Source of the DNA: Microplitis mediator
Lineage: Eukaryota; Arthropoda; Insecta; Hymenoptera; Braconidae
Reading direction: 5' to 3'
Length of the DNA: 64,000 bases
NCBI RefSeq assembly: GCF_029852145.1
Contig: NC_079970.1
Coordinates: 5,828,001-5,892,000, forward strand
Under the pieces are notes generated by a model, which did no database searches, was not told where the DNA came from, and saw only the letters and a list, made by a program, of their open reading frames with translations. A program made the position numbers and the translations under genes. This document shows positions 1 through 14,192 of the stretch, in pieces (position 1 is the stretch's first letter; each line of letters begins with the position of its first letter).

Positions 1-1592
1 CGTTCTCGTCTCTTCTTGTGTTTAGTTCAGTTCTCTGTACCACATCCTCAATCCTTTTATTTACAATACAACTCAGCACTATAAATACCTATAATATATA
101 CACAGATCAGTTGATCCATCTACTTTCCTGGTATATAATACCAATCGATATTTAAAACCCACTTTTATTCCTACTCTACTCTGTTCTCTCACTGTATCAA
201 GGATCTTTTTTGTTCCGGCCATTTTGTTATTCCGGATGAGTAGGGTACCTCGTATATTTGGGTGGTCTGCGATATCTATTATATGGTTTGTATGATAAAC
301 TGTGTGATGTATATTTATATAAACTCATACACATGTGATCTCAGAGATTACATTTGGATCTCAAGTACTGCTACCACACGATAGCGGTTGGTCCCACTGT
401 CCCAAGTCGCTGCAGCATCTTCCAAGTACACACACAAACATACACTCGGATGCACAAAATGAAACATGTGTGCTCTTCTGTACTGTCTAACCGATAGGTG
501 GAGAAGCAAAGAGTTTCTACCGCAAGAAAATTTTCCGCGTACATTATAATATGGGAGAGAAGGTAAGGCGAATGGCCCGTGCGCACACACTGAGGTCCAT
601 GCTATAAATCGAGGGGACGTTAGGTCAAAAGCGTGGAAGATATGCTGATGTGGAGATAGTCTCTGCTTACGATGCGCAACGTCGTTGTTGTCGTTGTTGC
701 TGTTGCTGTTGCTGTTACATACACTATCACTAACAGTAGATGGTTCTATGTGTCGCTATACTGCTAGTCGCTGTTTAAGCGGGAATTATAATTCCCTGTG
801 TACAGAAAATCATTTTATAGCCAGCTTTTAAAAAGGGATTATCTTTGACGGACGTACGTTTATAAATATAAATAAATAATCTTTTTTTTTCACATGCTAA
901 AAAGTTACTCTTGCGGACAAGTGACGAAGTATAAGGAGAAAATACGTGGAAGAACATATAGTTCTTGTGGTCTCAAGGTATCAGCTTACACCTTGTCGCG
1001 GATAGCCAGGGCAACGAATCGCTAATAGCTCGCACCGTAGACCAACCTGCTGAGAGAACTGGTCTCCTATCCGGTAAACACCGTCAGTGCCACTGCTCAT
1101 ATATATATGTATATAAATAGATATATATATGCCGACTTAAGACTCGAGACTAGAGAGTAAAGGCTTAGAGAGCTAAGATTAAATTTTTCTTAGGACATTA
1201 TTAGGATTTTTCAGACTTACACCTTTCTTTATTCACGCGTAAAATATAAAAGATTTATTACGTGTGAAAAATAAGCTCTGTCGATTAAGTAAAAGCGTTG
1301 ATATTGAGATCCTTATGTAGTTACATTACCAATTGGGTAAATCACGCGAATCATTTATCCTAGAAATTTCATTGGCCTTACTAATAATGATGATGACTAT
1401 AATGATGATGGATATATACCTACCTACGTTCGTTCGTAGATACATATATATGTACATATATACATAAGACACTAACTGCTTACAATTTGAAACTGGAAAG
1501 TTGACGATGCTGTTACCACCGCTCATCAGTTCTAAAGTCACAGGTCATACGACAAGTCACGATCACGCATGTGTGCCAGCGCCTTGTCTTAC

Positions 1593-1634
<42 letters not shown>

Positions 1635-4600
1635 CTACAACTACGACGACGACGACGACCAATTTTACTATACACTCTCACCTAATCTTGCGGTATCCGA
1701 AAAAAATCGTGAGCAACGCACGTGCAAAATGTAAATTGCGAACGGCATAAAAATAATTTACCTATAGATTAAGATTATTTAAGTTATTACAGGTTTTAGT
1801 GGGAAAAAACATACGTGGCTTTAAACATAAAAATTATTGGACTTGAATAATAAAATAAAATATCACTTACGAGGATATAACTTTCAGTATGATGTGAGAA
1901 ATTTCTAAATCAACTATTCGCCCCGTATTTTCTTATTCGTGTAATGCGCGAGCCAGGCACATAAAAGACCTGAGGAGACAAGAGACAAGAGACAGGTTTA
2001 GGGGTCTGCTCAAACGTGTAGTATGACTCCATCCGGTAATTTAATGCCTCTGAGTTGAACCCTAGACCGCCACACACGAGGGTTCATCGTGTACTTTGAC
2101 AACGTCTGAACGATGTTACTCCTCCAGGTCTTAAGTAGTTGTTACATTCATTCATTTTCATGCAGACTATGTACCAAAGACTCGCGATTATCGTAAGTTA
2201 CTTTTAATCTTCCCTACATACATTTTACCGCAGTTTTTATTCACACACCTCGTAAACAACGAATCCTACTTTATGTACTCGGCAAAAAAATCTCACACAA
2301 TTAAACCCTACATAAAAGTAGGTATTTATGTTTCATAGCTACAATGTGTGGATTAAACATCTCTCTCTTCTCTAAACTGTTTAGTTAAGTGCATGAAGTC
2401 TGGCTGGTCTTAATTAAACGAATTAAAAAGGCTAATAACCAAAAAATTAAATTTAAAACAAGACTGCTCGTGTAACGTTTTGGCATTTGAGATCACGATT
2501 CAGAAATAATTGCATGTTAAAACCCGATGGAGATGAGATTCGAGCAGATGTGAGAGATCCGTTAATTTAATTTTATCTATCTCTGCATTGCTCTCTTGCA
2601 GCTCGACTCGTCCTTTTTAATACTCTATATATGATGATTATGATTATGATGATGATGGTATATACCTGCTTTAGTTTTCTTCCATTTCTTTAGGTATATA
2701 GACGCCCGATATGCACGATGTACCCGCGCCTCTCACGTGTAATCTAATATGTAACCAAGAACACGTGCCATGCTCGTTACATGATTTAGCCGATTGCTCA
2801 GCCGCGAACATGGGTTATAATTCATACGACGGTAACCGGCGTCTCGGCGCCGTTCTTTCTTTCTTTTTATTTCTATCTTTCTCTCACACTTTGCATCAAA
2901 CTAAAACAAGACCAGGCACAAGACATTTTGCGCTATGAATAAGGAGCTAAACTACTTTCACCGTAACTTTTTTAAATCTATCCCATTACTTTTGTCTCAA
3001 TTCTTAAGAATTATCACCTAGCAGTCACTTGATATGATATTTATTATTTAATTATTCATAAAAACATGAATAATTGTTAGCGAATCTAATCACGAATTAG
3101 ATAAAGTCATTGATGTTAATTATTAATAAATTAAATCATAAATACTAACATCAGACGTTATTGTATTAGTATATAAATTATTGAGTGTATTTTATAAATG
3201 ATAAATGGATCAAGAATGTAATGAGATAATTGAGTATTAACATTATTACCAAGAAGAATTAACAAAGGGCGAGGCTCCGCGTACCACAGTAGCGTCTGAC
3301 AACACAACTATATGCTCTACTCTTTTATTTATACACACTATACTGTTTACGCGCACATATAGGTATATATAGATATATAAATGTGCATATACATAGGCTA
3401 CCAAGGTATATACTACGTAGGTCGATAATAATGCCCCCATAAATCAGGATTGCCATTGTGTTCTCGAATACGTCTCAACCAAGGTGGTCCCACTCCAGGC
3501 CAAATGTGTCGCGGCGATAATTACGCTGATAAATAATTCTAGTACTATCATTGCACCACAATTTAAAAAGATAAATAGAATAATGATTTTTATTATCACA
3601 AGGTAATTTATAGTCCAAAGCTCTCACAATCGCGCCCTCCCCCGCCTGCTCTTTATTGTTTCTGTTTAAAATAATTTTATGCACTCATAAAAAGTCAGCA
3701 TTTTTCATCGTTCTGTACGATATTTAGTATTTTTATTTGATGCCCTCGTTCAATTTTACCCAAAATTTAGCTTGTTAAAAATTTGACATTTACAAATCCT
3801 TTTTTTTTTTTTCAATGATTTTGTTTAGCATTCGCTTGATTATTGAGGCAGCCCTTTTGGCTTTGGAAAATTTTTTTTCATTTTTAGGCTTAGAACATAT
3901 TTACAAAACGATTGGCACTAAAAAAAAAATTATAACCCCTTTTGGCATTTGGCACGCGATTTTTCGTTGTTGTTAAATTTTTTAATTTTTGACCCCAGGA
4001 ATTTATCATCAAAAAAATCAAATTTACTAGTTTTATTTCAACGAATAAAATTCTTTGTAAGAAATAAAAATGTTGAACATTTTTCAGACCTTGGATTGCG
4101 GCTTATAAACTTAAATTCCTAAAATATACATAAAAAGTATTCAAAAGTTGATTACAAGTTCCTTATTGCTGGTAAGAATGTTTTGTAGCTCACCAACACC
4201 AGGGAGTTGACTGTCTTGTATGTTAGCTGTGGGCATGCTCAGCTCGGTCAGTTAAATTTAACAAAACGTAAAACATTGCCGAGCTACAAATCATTTTCAT
4301 AGTCATGTTTTTATGATTGCTGCTCTCAAGCTGTTTACGACAGACGCGAGTGGTACTTGCCTGAGCAAATTACGTTCACAAAAGCGTTGGGATATCGATT
4401 AGAACGCTTTAACTCTTGTATCTATTTTTTTATTTTAACTTTTAAACAGTCTAGCCGATTAGTTAATTTGAGGAGAGATAAAAAACAATAACAGTTTTTA
4501 AAATCATAAACTATTTTTCCTCATTACTCTAATGAAAATTTAAATTGTTATTTTTCATTCCCGACTAGGTAAGTCCTGTAATAGAAATTTTTATTCACGC

Positions 4601-5945
4601 GTGAGAATCCAAGTGTTGATATAAATGTCTAATAAACCGACTTATAAGTTACAACTTTTTAAATGCACTCGGTAAATTGATCTGGCCGGGTTGCATATAT
4701 TTACGTAGCAACTCATTGAGCAGTTTAATGACTTCCTCGTTTCCTTATCGCGGGCCACACTGGGACGTATTATGAGAGTATTTGCTATTCGCTAGTCTAA
4801 TAATGTAATGCAATATTGTAATAGTGGTGCCGAGTTTAGAATGGAATTATTATTAATATTACAAGACAGGCGCTCCTCAAAACATTTTGACGCAAGACGT
4901 GATCGTATGTTTTATTTGGTGCTCTCGTCTACTTGCGTCTCTGAAATAAATTTAACAGTCCATATTTTCATATACATTGTATGCTTGTGATGTCTGAGTA
5001 CTGAAGTTGTTGCCCACGTTGTAAAATCACCTAAAGGCTTACACACTCAATTCCAAATCTGGCCGATTCCATTTCAAATGCAATCTCAGTGTATTACGGA
5101 AAATAGGAGAAATCTAGCGAAAGTATAAGCGTAACATTGGTTGCTCGCATTGCACATGTTTATATCTGACTATATATATATTCTACTTATTTATTTATTT
5201 ATTTTTATACTATATGTAATATAATACGATGATGTTGATAGCAAATCCGGTTTTGTTAGAGTAATATCCATATGACACAGTCGTGACACTAAAGTATTCC
5301 ATGGGAATTTTATTAAAGAGTGGAGACCAAGCCTTGCTTTCTAATAAAAAAAGTAATTATTTAAAATTCTTTTTGGTTTAAAAAATAATTATAAACAAAT
5401 TAAAAAGGATTTGTTAAATTATGTACAATTAGAGAAGATTGACGCGCGAGTAGGTTATCCAGGTGGTCCTTTTACGGCGAGTAACTTTAACGTTGTACTT
5501 AAAGCTGAACACAGCAAGAAGCTGGAGAGGAGTAATTATTATTATAATTTTGTCTTTCAACTGAGATCGTGTGTGTCGCTGGCATGTAATTGTTTTAACG
5601 TTTTAATAACTACGCTCGCGTGCTTACCGGTGTGCAATAAAGGAGAGAATTAACTGACTCAGGATTATTTTATAGCTCTGACTATCTTCTGGTTGTTGTT
5701 TTTTTAACTCCACATGTACGTCGCATGGCTGTCCCAGTAAAAGCTCAGCAATCCACCGCGCGACAATTTCCCGTTGACACCGTGCCAAGATGCGATCTTA
5801 ATTATTCCGCATGACACCAACTCCGACGCCAGCTGGAAGTACACGCTCGCGGTCACGACACGTTCAAGACACTTATACTTTCTTTATAAATTTATTATTT
5901 CGTTGGATTTAATAATGTGTAATTTTATTTTTATTTCTGCTTCAG
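1..5945. other. Non-coding DNA, no gene supported
   Basis: This stretch is AT-rich, with stop codons in all frames. It holds simple repeats: a GTTGCT-type tract near 680-720 and a (GAT)n/(GAC)n tract at 1594-1660. A short imperfect inverted repeat lies around 4174-4300, where the left end reads aatgttttgtagctc and the right end gagctacaaatcatttt. It lies just upstream of a coding exon on the plus strand, so it is most likely intron or 5' flank of that gene. No convincing exon, promoter or RNA gene was seen. Confidence 0.5.
1594..1660. repeat. (GAT)n / (GAC)n trinucleotide microsatellite
   Basis: About thirteen GAT units are followed, after a short break, by GAC units. In one plus frame this gives a poly-aspartate open frame, but there is no splice context or other coding sign, so it is called a microsatellite only. 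Confidence 0.85.
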
Positions 5946-6035
5946 GAGGAGAACGAGCTCTCGAGCAAGCGGTGGGCCAGTGCGCCCCGCCGCCCAGACA
6001 GCCCCTACATTCTGGGGGCTCCAACGTCTAGGGAG
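5946..6035 (+). CDS. Coding exon, probably of the KLF-like gene
   Basis: This is an internal exon of 90 nt (30 codons). A pyrimidine-rich tract ending in cag precedes it, and gtgagt follows directly. The open frame begins at the first base and ends on a full codon. It encodes a polar, proline- and arginine-rich segment that starts EENELSSKRW and ends GAPTSRE, with no folded domain recognisable. GC content is far above the flanks. Its phase (0 in, 0 out) fits the next exon at 21583, which starts on a full codon, so the two can be joined without a frame break into a transcription-factor-like disordered N-terminal region. The link is inferred from strand and phase; the segment itself was not recognised as a known family. 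Confidence 0.6.
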
Positions 6036-9000
6036 GTGAGTACTCTAACATCCGTAACATTACACTACATACATTGCTTGGTATTTTTTGCTGAGTGTGT
6101 AGTACCGAGTTTTCACGCCCAAGAACGCGATACTTAGTAGTCTTAAATCCGTTTATGAACGGGTGGTAGTGTCGCCCGGGAAGGAAACTAGACGATGTCA
6201 CGTCGTACGTGATGGCACCCGAATCATAACCGGTAGCTTGTATGGTCCTGAGTTACAATTACCGGCACGACAGGACTGAGCAAGTATCAGGTATCGGCAG
6301 TCCCAGTGGATATAGAAGTATAGCAGTAAGAATAGCGAGAAAAAGGTTACTGGTATTGAGTGCGGCGTGTTGTCACGTTCCAAGTGCTACGGGGTAGAGA
6401 GGCAAGCTAGGAAGACCGATTAACTGACGACACTTAGATCTTGCGGTGAGGTGTTGATTTATAAAATGTTTAATAATATGAATGTGCTGAAGAATGCGAC
6501 TGCTACGAGTCCAAGTTCTGATGTGTCCTCATCAGGATTTATGGACTATACAAACTTCTTCCTACTACAAGTAATCTATTATATATTTAGATATAGATGT
6601 ATTATGAATAGACTGTGTGGCGGTGACGCTCAAGTCGGTTGTATCGTAAAAAAGACAATCCCGAAGAAATCCAAAGAATTGTCTAAAGCAACTTCAAGAT
6701 GATTTATCTGAGGTCAGCGGTATACTCGCGTGACTCCACCTACAGACAAAGGCGACGCTGGTATACGCGCCAGTATGATGGGTGTGACTTGGCATTCTTT
6801 ATGGATATTACTCACTGAGGAGGAATACAAGAGCGCGGCGTTCTGCAAACTCGATTTACTAAACCGCGTCTTCCTTTCATATCCGTACCTACCCATGATA
6901 TATTCATCGTGTCTATTGAGTCAACGCGTTTTAATGGATTAAAACCGCTGTCTTTGTCATAGTAGTCTTGATAGCCAGCATAATCGTGGCCCAGCAGAGC
7001 AATACTTCAGCTGGACATTGACTGTGTCTGGATAGTATGATAGGATGCCGTGTCTTTCAAGATGGGGAGCTGCATCAGTAGGCAAAAGCATCAGGGGGAG
7101 CAGGGCAAAGCATCACCAATCGATGCATATACACAACTATAGCTCTCTGGTGGTACTACTCAGTGGTGAGGATATACAGTAGTGGGAATGCCGTTACACG
7201 TAGACGTATACCCGGTCTTCCCACGCCAATTAAACATGACTCATTAACGGCCAGAAGCCAGTCAGGGATCAATGCCTGACCGAGAACTAGCAGTAATACC
7301 CTTCTCGATGCCAGAAGCAATCGGAACTAATCTCGCTCTCCATTGCTCCTCTAGCTGCTCTTCATGTTGTCTATATCTATATACACATTATACGGCGTTT
7401 GCTCCTGTTCAACAGTCCAAGATATTATATCGCCACGTACCACCGACCCTGGCATTACGTATCGTACATAGACATATATATATTTATATATACATATATA
7501 TACAGTCTCGGACAATCTTCTGCATAGGGTGTATCTCCTGGCTGATGCTGGTTTCCAAGAAGGAAATGAGGCCGCAAATGCCGGATGATAGAGTGACAGA
7601 GAACTGTTGAGGAGAAGGAAAGAAAGCGAATTACAGTGTAACGACCATGAGATTAAAAATAAAGAATAGCCAAAGAGTTGAGAAGCCTGGGAATACGATC
7701 AGCAGCGTCGCCGCCACCACTAGATGCTGCTGCTTCTGCTTCGTCTTCTTCTTTAGACTCGTTCGAAAGAGTTATTCCCTTTCTTCTTATCGTACTAGGT
7801 AAGCTGAGGCGTCAAAGTTCGATTTATCCGGCAACAGATCGCTCATTCAGAGCTTGGGGCTTGTTGGTACGTGCAATGCTGCCGCGGGCAATCGTAAAAG
7901 TGTCTTTTATTCTAGTGCATGGTCATCAGCTGAAGAGAAGTGTTCATCGGCCACTGATAGCAACACGAGTAACGATCTACGTGGGCAGATGGACAATTTA
8001 ACTTGCACTGGGTTTCTCAACGCAAGTTACAGCTCGAGATTGCATTTAAATTTTTATAGATCAGCTCTTAATGATATTTAATTACAATGATCATAAATTC
8101 TAAGTTACAAAAGGTATATATATATATATACATATATATGCGTGAAAAATATGAAAATGTCGGTAGTACTCAGCAGCACGATACGAAAGCAATCGGAATC
8201 ACACGAAGAGGTCATAGGGAACCGGAGTGTACCGTTCGTGGCCTGGGGTCAAGCGCCGCGTAGAGAAGGAGCAAAGGTCCTCGGGGTTGAAGGATCCTCA
8301 AGACGGACGTAGAAAGTTTACAACAGCATGTGCATCAGCACGCTCATCGTCGCGAACGCACCCACACAACCTAATACTCATATTATATACTAAACATACT
8401 CACACACTGATACACGTATGGATAATACAAGTATCTTTACTGTAATGCGCGCGAAAGATTTCCTGGCAGAGTTTGCTGGATGCTGGTTGCTGTTTCTCTC
8501 ATCTCTTTTCTCAGATTAAACCTGTAGGACCTGGCTCAATAAATATCCGAGCCCATCTCCCTCTTACGCGATCGACATTTTTCCAACGTCGTGGTCGGGC
8601 CTATCGGCTTTACTATGTAACGGTACAGACGCAAGCGCAACCGGCAACAACAACAATACCAACGCGTCGTCCTCGTCCTCATGGGCTTTGTGTATTCTTT
8701 CTCCTTCACAAACTTGTGTATGCATCGAATCACAATCTTTTCTCCATGTGACACCAACACTTCTGTCCCGGCGTTTTCTACGACTTGCTCGTCGTGTGCA
8801 ACCTGCTGCCGGCACACAATCCTACTTATATAAATATGTATATATGTGTGCTGGATTTGTGTGTGTTTTTACCATGGGCAACACTCTCATGAGGAAGTAC
8901 ACACTTGGTCTGTTAAAAAAAGAGGGGAAACAGCGGACTTAAATTATTGCACAGGGATATTCGCGATTGCTTCCGATAGTTGGAATTCCAAAGCCGTCGT

Positions 9001-11074
9001 CCGGAGGATTCTCTTCGGCAGCCGCGGAATCCCCGGGACTCATTCTTTGGTTTCTCTACTGATAAATACCTATATATATATCTGGACTCGGCACACAAGA
9101 CAACACGGCCGCTTGGTCACAACCTTCTATCTTGCTCTCTGCACTCGAGGAGACCATCGTCGTGTTCCTCAACGGGTGTCCGTTAAAGGCAAACCTTTCG
9201 ACAGACTGTGGGATTGTGGGATCAGTGTATACATGCACGATGAGACTCCAGAAGCAGAACCAGCAGCTTTGCTCGTGCTCCGGCACTACTCGCCACTTAC
9301 GGAGATTAGCGCGGGAGAGTTAAGCTCCCCAGAGAGAGAAAGACCGACTCCTCAGTATCAAGAATGATCATTGGAGTGTACCCACCAGTTCACCTGCAAC
9401 AGGTTAAAGTCACTTGGGATGCGTATCACCGGCCAGTCGCAACTTCACTCCGCCTCTAATTAAGAGGGATTTCAATGGCGCGATCGCGTCACTATGACAT
9501 CTATCCTCTCGACCGTTCAGTCGGAATTCCATCGCAAAATAGCCTTACCAGTTTCTCTGTTCTGTTCTCCTATATACTATGTTTTTAAAATTCTTTCTAT
9601 CTTTTTAGCCATTACCTCATCGCAAATGAATGCGCCGTCTCCGCACCTTGCTCATCGAGAATCCGCTCTAAATCGGCAATACCCATCTGTGTGTTATTGA
9701 TCGTTCTCAGTTCTTTGTTTTATTATATTAACCGGGTGTTGTATATACATATATATGTTTCAACAGTGACCGTGCGTGGGCGATTGATGTTTTATATCTA
9801 TTGTGTATCGAGCTCTCTAGCCGCCTCTTGCATTCAAACAGACATTTCTTTTGTACGTTTGTCTATAACCTATTCTTTTTTATTACCATCGCCGGTATAT
9901 AACAACCACCTTAACCACCTCAGGCCAAGTTCAGCCCATATGTATTACACACTTGTATATCTATATATACACCCAAGTATAGACGACTATAGAAAAGTAG
10001 GTATCGATCGACGACATCGGCAGATGCGGCGGTCACTACCATCTTGGGAATATTCCCCCGTATACAAGAATAAGAAGGTGATGCCGCCACGAGCGTATCG
10101 CGATCAGCACCGTGCGATAACGGGAACGACAACGTGTCCGCGTTGGAGTAGGCGCACGCCCTATGACCAGCCTTCCTCTTTTTTTACCCATTCTCTGTTT
10201 TTTTCATCTCCTCTTGTTTAGTTGTTAACTTTTTATCTTGCTCATCCTCTTTTATTTGCGCTTCCCCGGTGTCGAGGGACCTCCTGAGGAACAGCGGATA
10301 GAGGAACGTGCTCGTGAATATCCAGCCCGCGAGGTAGATCGCACTTGACATCCAGGGTCCAGAGGTCATTTGCGTATCGTTAATCCCCGCATCTTACCTA
10401 CGCATCGTAATTCTTGTGTGAAAATCCCTGATGATGATTATGATGAGAACAACATAGCTACGAATTACATCGTCACTTATCGTGAATTCCTTAAGTTGGT
10501 TAATACCAACCTGTACCATGTTTCAACTACGGCACCAACAACAACAGCAACTTCCGCAATGAAGAAAGACTTTTTGAAATATTACCAACAAATATGTTGT
10601 CTCGTTGTTGCTGCTGTTGTTATTGGAATTCCTCGCTGAGAACGACGTTAATTTTAACGAATTCATTAGAATAAAAGTTATAGAAGACATATAAACAAGA
10701 TGTTATTTTAAAGTGACATTTTAACTACGAATTGTCTTCATGTAGTTAGTTAGACTGCCATATTATTTTATTGTCTTTGTTCACACTCGAATGATGTATC
10801 TCAACGCCTCCAACAATATCGCGTGTGATTCCCACAATAGCTATCCTCATCCGTATTTTTTTACTCATGGCGTTCGCAAATTTACATTTATTTCGCACGA
10901 TCGTTACACTCGGCAAGGTGTGGCACGATGCGGTCTTTCTGCACACTCAGTACCTACCAGCTCTTCTTATAACTACCTCGACGTCGACGACGAGTATCTC
11001 TTGGCCAAGTACTTCTGGATGCACAATACAAGTGTGAGGGTAGGTAAGAATAAAGGAAAGAAAAATAAAAATAG

Positions 11075-11113
11075 CAAACAAACAAACAAACAAACAGACA
11101 GACAGACAGACAC
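11075..11113. repeat. (CAAA)n / (CAGA)n tetranucleotide repeat
   Basis: A run of CAAA units changes into CAGA units. It is a simple repeat inside the long intron. Confidence 0.85.
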
Positions 11114-12211
11114 AAAGTCTCGTCTTACCTCTTTTTCCCTCGGCACTCGGTTTCGATTGTTTCCTCAAGAATTACAGACGCGACATAACCAGACGAAGGC
11201 GTTGATCTCGTGTCTATTCACACGCAACCCACGACACATTTCTGATACATGTTACTTTGGGATTCCTTGTTCACTCATGTTTCTCATGCTTATTATAACC
11301 ACAATAAAAATAATTTATATAATTATTTTTTTATCATTCCTACAAATATTTAACCGATTTGCTTACAAATAACTCCTGAGAGCTGAGCATGGCTTTAAAT
11401 AGAACATGGAAAAAAAAACGTTAAATAGAATAGAATAGATGGAAAATAAAAAGCGTCGGCCATAAAAGCCAGGGAATTTTTCAATGCGAAAACGTGCCGA
11501 GTCAGGTGTTTGCTCGTAAGCAACCAGAAAGATGTAACATCTGCCATTTGTCTTGCTATATACCGTTCAAAGTATTAAGAGTGCAGATCTTATACGTCTT
11601 TGAATCTCAACGCCTTGGATGTGTCTTTTATTGCATTTTACCTCTCATACACACACATACTCTTATACTATATTGAATTATTACACTAGGTTAGTTACTG
11701 TTAGCTCGTGCTACTTGAATCGATTTTTCCAATATTACAATTCATTTTTAAAAAATGTCGACTGAATTTAATAAAATTATATATTCCGTTACATAGTGAA
11801 TTACATATTTTATTGCCGTCTCATGGGTTAAAATTGTTTAGAATGCTTGATGTTACAAGAAGCTTTCTTAAAAAACTACTGAATAAAATGTATAAGAAAT
11901 AAATTCATACATACACATTTTATCTTGAGGTATTTCTCCGGTTCTTTTTTATTCATTAAAGTTGTTCAAATTTTTTCGAAGATTTAGTACCACTCGAAGA
12001 GCTATTAAGACGATAGCTGTCTTCAATAGGATCTAGAAGAACGATCTAGTTGGCTCTTGTGCTATTGAAGGAGAGCAAGTATCTTTACTAGCATTTTTCA
12101 TAGCCAAAGAAAAGTCGTTGGAGTACATAGCAATTGACGGCGGCGCAGGCGTTGGGCGAGTCCATGTGATTTATCATCGGTCGTCTTGCTGAGCTAGTGG
12201 TTCAAAGTATG

Positions 12212-12265
12212 CACCAACACCAACATCAATACCAATACCAATACCAATACTATTACCAATACTAC
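12212..12265. repeat. CCAATA / CCAACA hexanucleotide repeat
   Basis: Imperfect hexamer units based on accaat and accaac repeat over about 54 bp. Just downstream, at 12272-12305, is an AT-rich palindrome framed by gttcata and tatgaac. Confidence 0.75.
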
Positions 12266-13928
12266 TTGTTATGTTCATATATATGTATATACATATATGT
12301 ATGAACGTAATGCGTTGAGAAAGATTCTCAAGTACTCAAGTATGGAGCAGTGCCCCCTGCCTCGTAAACACACGTTTGCCGTGCATTCGCGTACAGTTTG
12401 CCCGGTTAAAACATCTGGTAAACTAAGAACGAGCTTGTCACTTAACGCCGCCGCCGCCGTCGCGATCACCAGACTCTCTTCTTCGTAACTTGATCTCCGG
12501 GACATTGATGATGGTCATTACACCATGAGACAATTTATCAATTCGACACTTAAACAACCACTACAGTATCAATATTACTCTCATTTGAATACATAGTCCC
12601 TATTTCAGTCCATTAGTAACACACGTACACACACACACAACTATAAATAATTTTTTTTCACGGCAACTAGGGATTATTAAATTGTGTAAGATATGAAAAT
12701 GAGTTTCGATTTACGTCAATTATCTCCAGACTCTTCAAAACGATCACGCAATTTTGTTTCATTAAATTTAATTTGTTTAACACAGAGGGAAATAAAGTGT
12801 ACAAGTGTATGTATTATAAAACGCGATAACAATTTGCGTTGTTGAATCACAACTTAAACCTGTCACCAGCTCGTTAAACTTGACGTAATTAGAACAGGAA
12901 TATACACATATATATATTTATTATTACTTGTTTTATTTATAAAACTGTCAGTAATTAATTTCAATGGTGAATTAAATTTTATAACATTTATATTAACCGA
13001 TAATTACTTATAATTAGTAATTAAGGCTCTCTCATTTGCATTTATTTACGGGTAAAAACTCCAGACAATAAACCGAATCGACTCAATAACTTGAACAAAA
13101 TAATATTTTTTATTAGTCAAGTCCGATACGATCAACTTTCTCGTCTCAACGATTATTTCTTATGATCAATTTAAAACTCTCATTGACTTGGCTCGAGTTT
13201 GACGTCCCTATTTCAACTTAATGATCATTATCGTTCCTATATACGACTGTCAAAATTAAATATCATTACTGTAATAACTTTATATATATTTCACATACAT
13301 ATATTACGTAGCATAATTATATTTATACCATAATATATGATACATAATATATGTAGTGTCCTATCAAAACTTCCAACAGCTCAATTAACGCATTACTTTT
13401 ACTACTATTTATTGGCTGTCATCTAATTATGACTAATTATTTTTTATTGCCTCCAAATACCCAATGTATAACCACATATATTACCAACCAATGTGTTAAA
13501 TAATTATCTGGCTTTCCGAGTTATTAGTCGTGTAGTTAATGCGCAAGATACCTGGCTCAATAATATCAGATCATTTTAAATAAATCCCAGGCGATGTGTC
13601 TAGTCAATTGAGACACGGAATTAATAAGTATGTGTGGTAATAACTTAATAATAAAAAGTTATTTCGTAAAATTAATTTGTATAGACTGTGAAAAATTGGG
13701 AATGACTGCGGATTTTATTTAAATCCGAATTTACTTCATAACTTGGAGTTCTGGAGTTTGAGAAAAAAATCACTGCGCATACGGAGTAAAAGGGAAGTTT
13801 GTTTTTCCAACGGAGTGATTTTGAAGTGAACTGGATTTTGTTTAAATCTGCATTTACTCTGATTTGGAGTTTTAATTACAGCAGCTGTAGTTGAGGTTAC
13901 TACAAGTTGGAGTAAAGAAATGCCAACC

Positions 13929-14011
13929 CATACAAAAAAATATATATGACATATATGCATCAATGTATCGGCTATATGGGACATATATGTCATTTATATA
14001 CTTTTTTGTGC
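13929..14011. mobile_element. Short palindromic MITE-like element
   Basis: An 83-bp inverted repeat. The left arm is tacaaaaaaatatatatgac, and the right arm read on the minus strand is cacaaaaaagtatataaatg followed by ac. It is nested inside the larger element at 13687-14796. There is no coding capacity. Confidence 0.55.
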
Positions 14012-14047
14012 GGGAACTTCAACTTGAAATAACCTCAACCACATTTG

Positions 14048-14192
14048 TACTCTCTAAACATGAATAAGTGAAATAAGTGAATATTCACTAGTTCTGAGTG
14101 CCAACCGAACTACTTTTTGAAATTAGTGGTTCGGTTTGCACTTGGAATTAGTGAATATTCACTTATTTTCACTAATGCATGTTTAGACAGTA
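14048..14192. mobile_element. TA-flanked palindromic MITE, copy 1
   Basis: A 145-bp element with ends tactctctaaacatgaa and, on the other side, gcatgtttagacagta. It is close to a full palindrome, with internal gtgaatattcacta motifs. Both ends carry the dinucleotide TA, the usual target of Tc1/mariner-type transposases. Two more copies of the same family lie at 58024-58085 and 58246-58411, so this is a dispersed family within the window. Confidence 0.75.

Noticed and set aside
1501..1734. Open frame with poly-aspartate tract
   Set aside because: The frame exists only because of the GAT/GAC microsatellite; there is no splice site, domain or composition break.
9691..10221. 176-codon plus-strand open frame
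   Set aside because: Low-complexity, Tyr/Ser/Leu-rich and AT-rich, no motif, no splice context. Treated as chance in the long intron.
10791..11372. 193-codon plus-strand open frame, the longest in the window
   Set aside because: It runs through the CAAA/CAGA tetranucleotide repeat and ends in AT-rich sequence; composition changes along it and no family was recognised.
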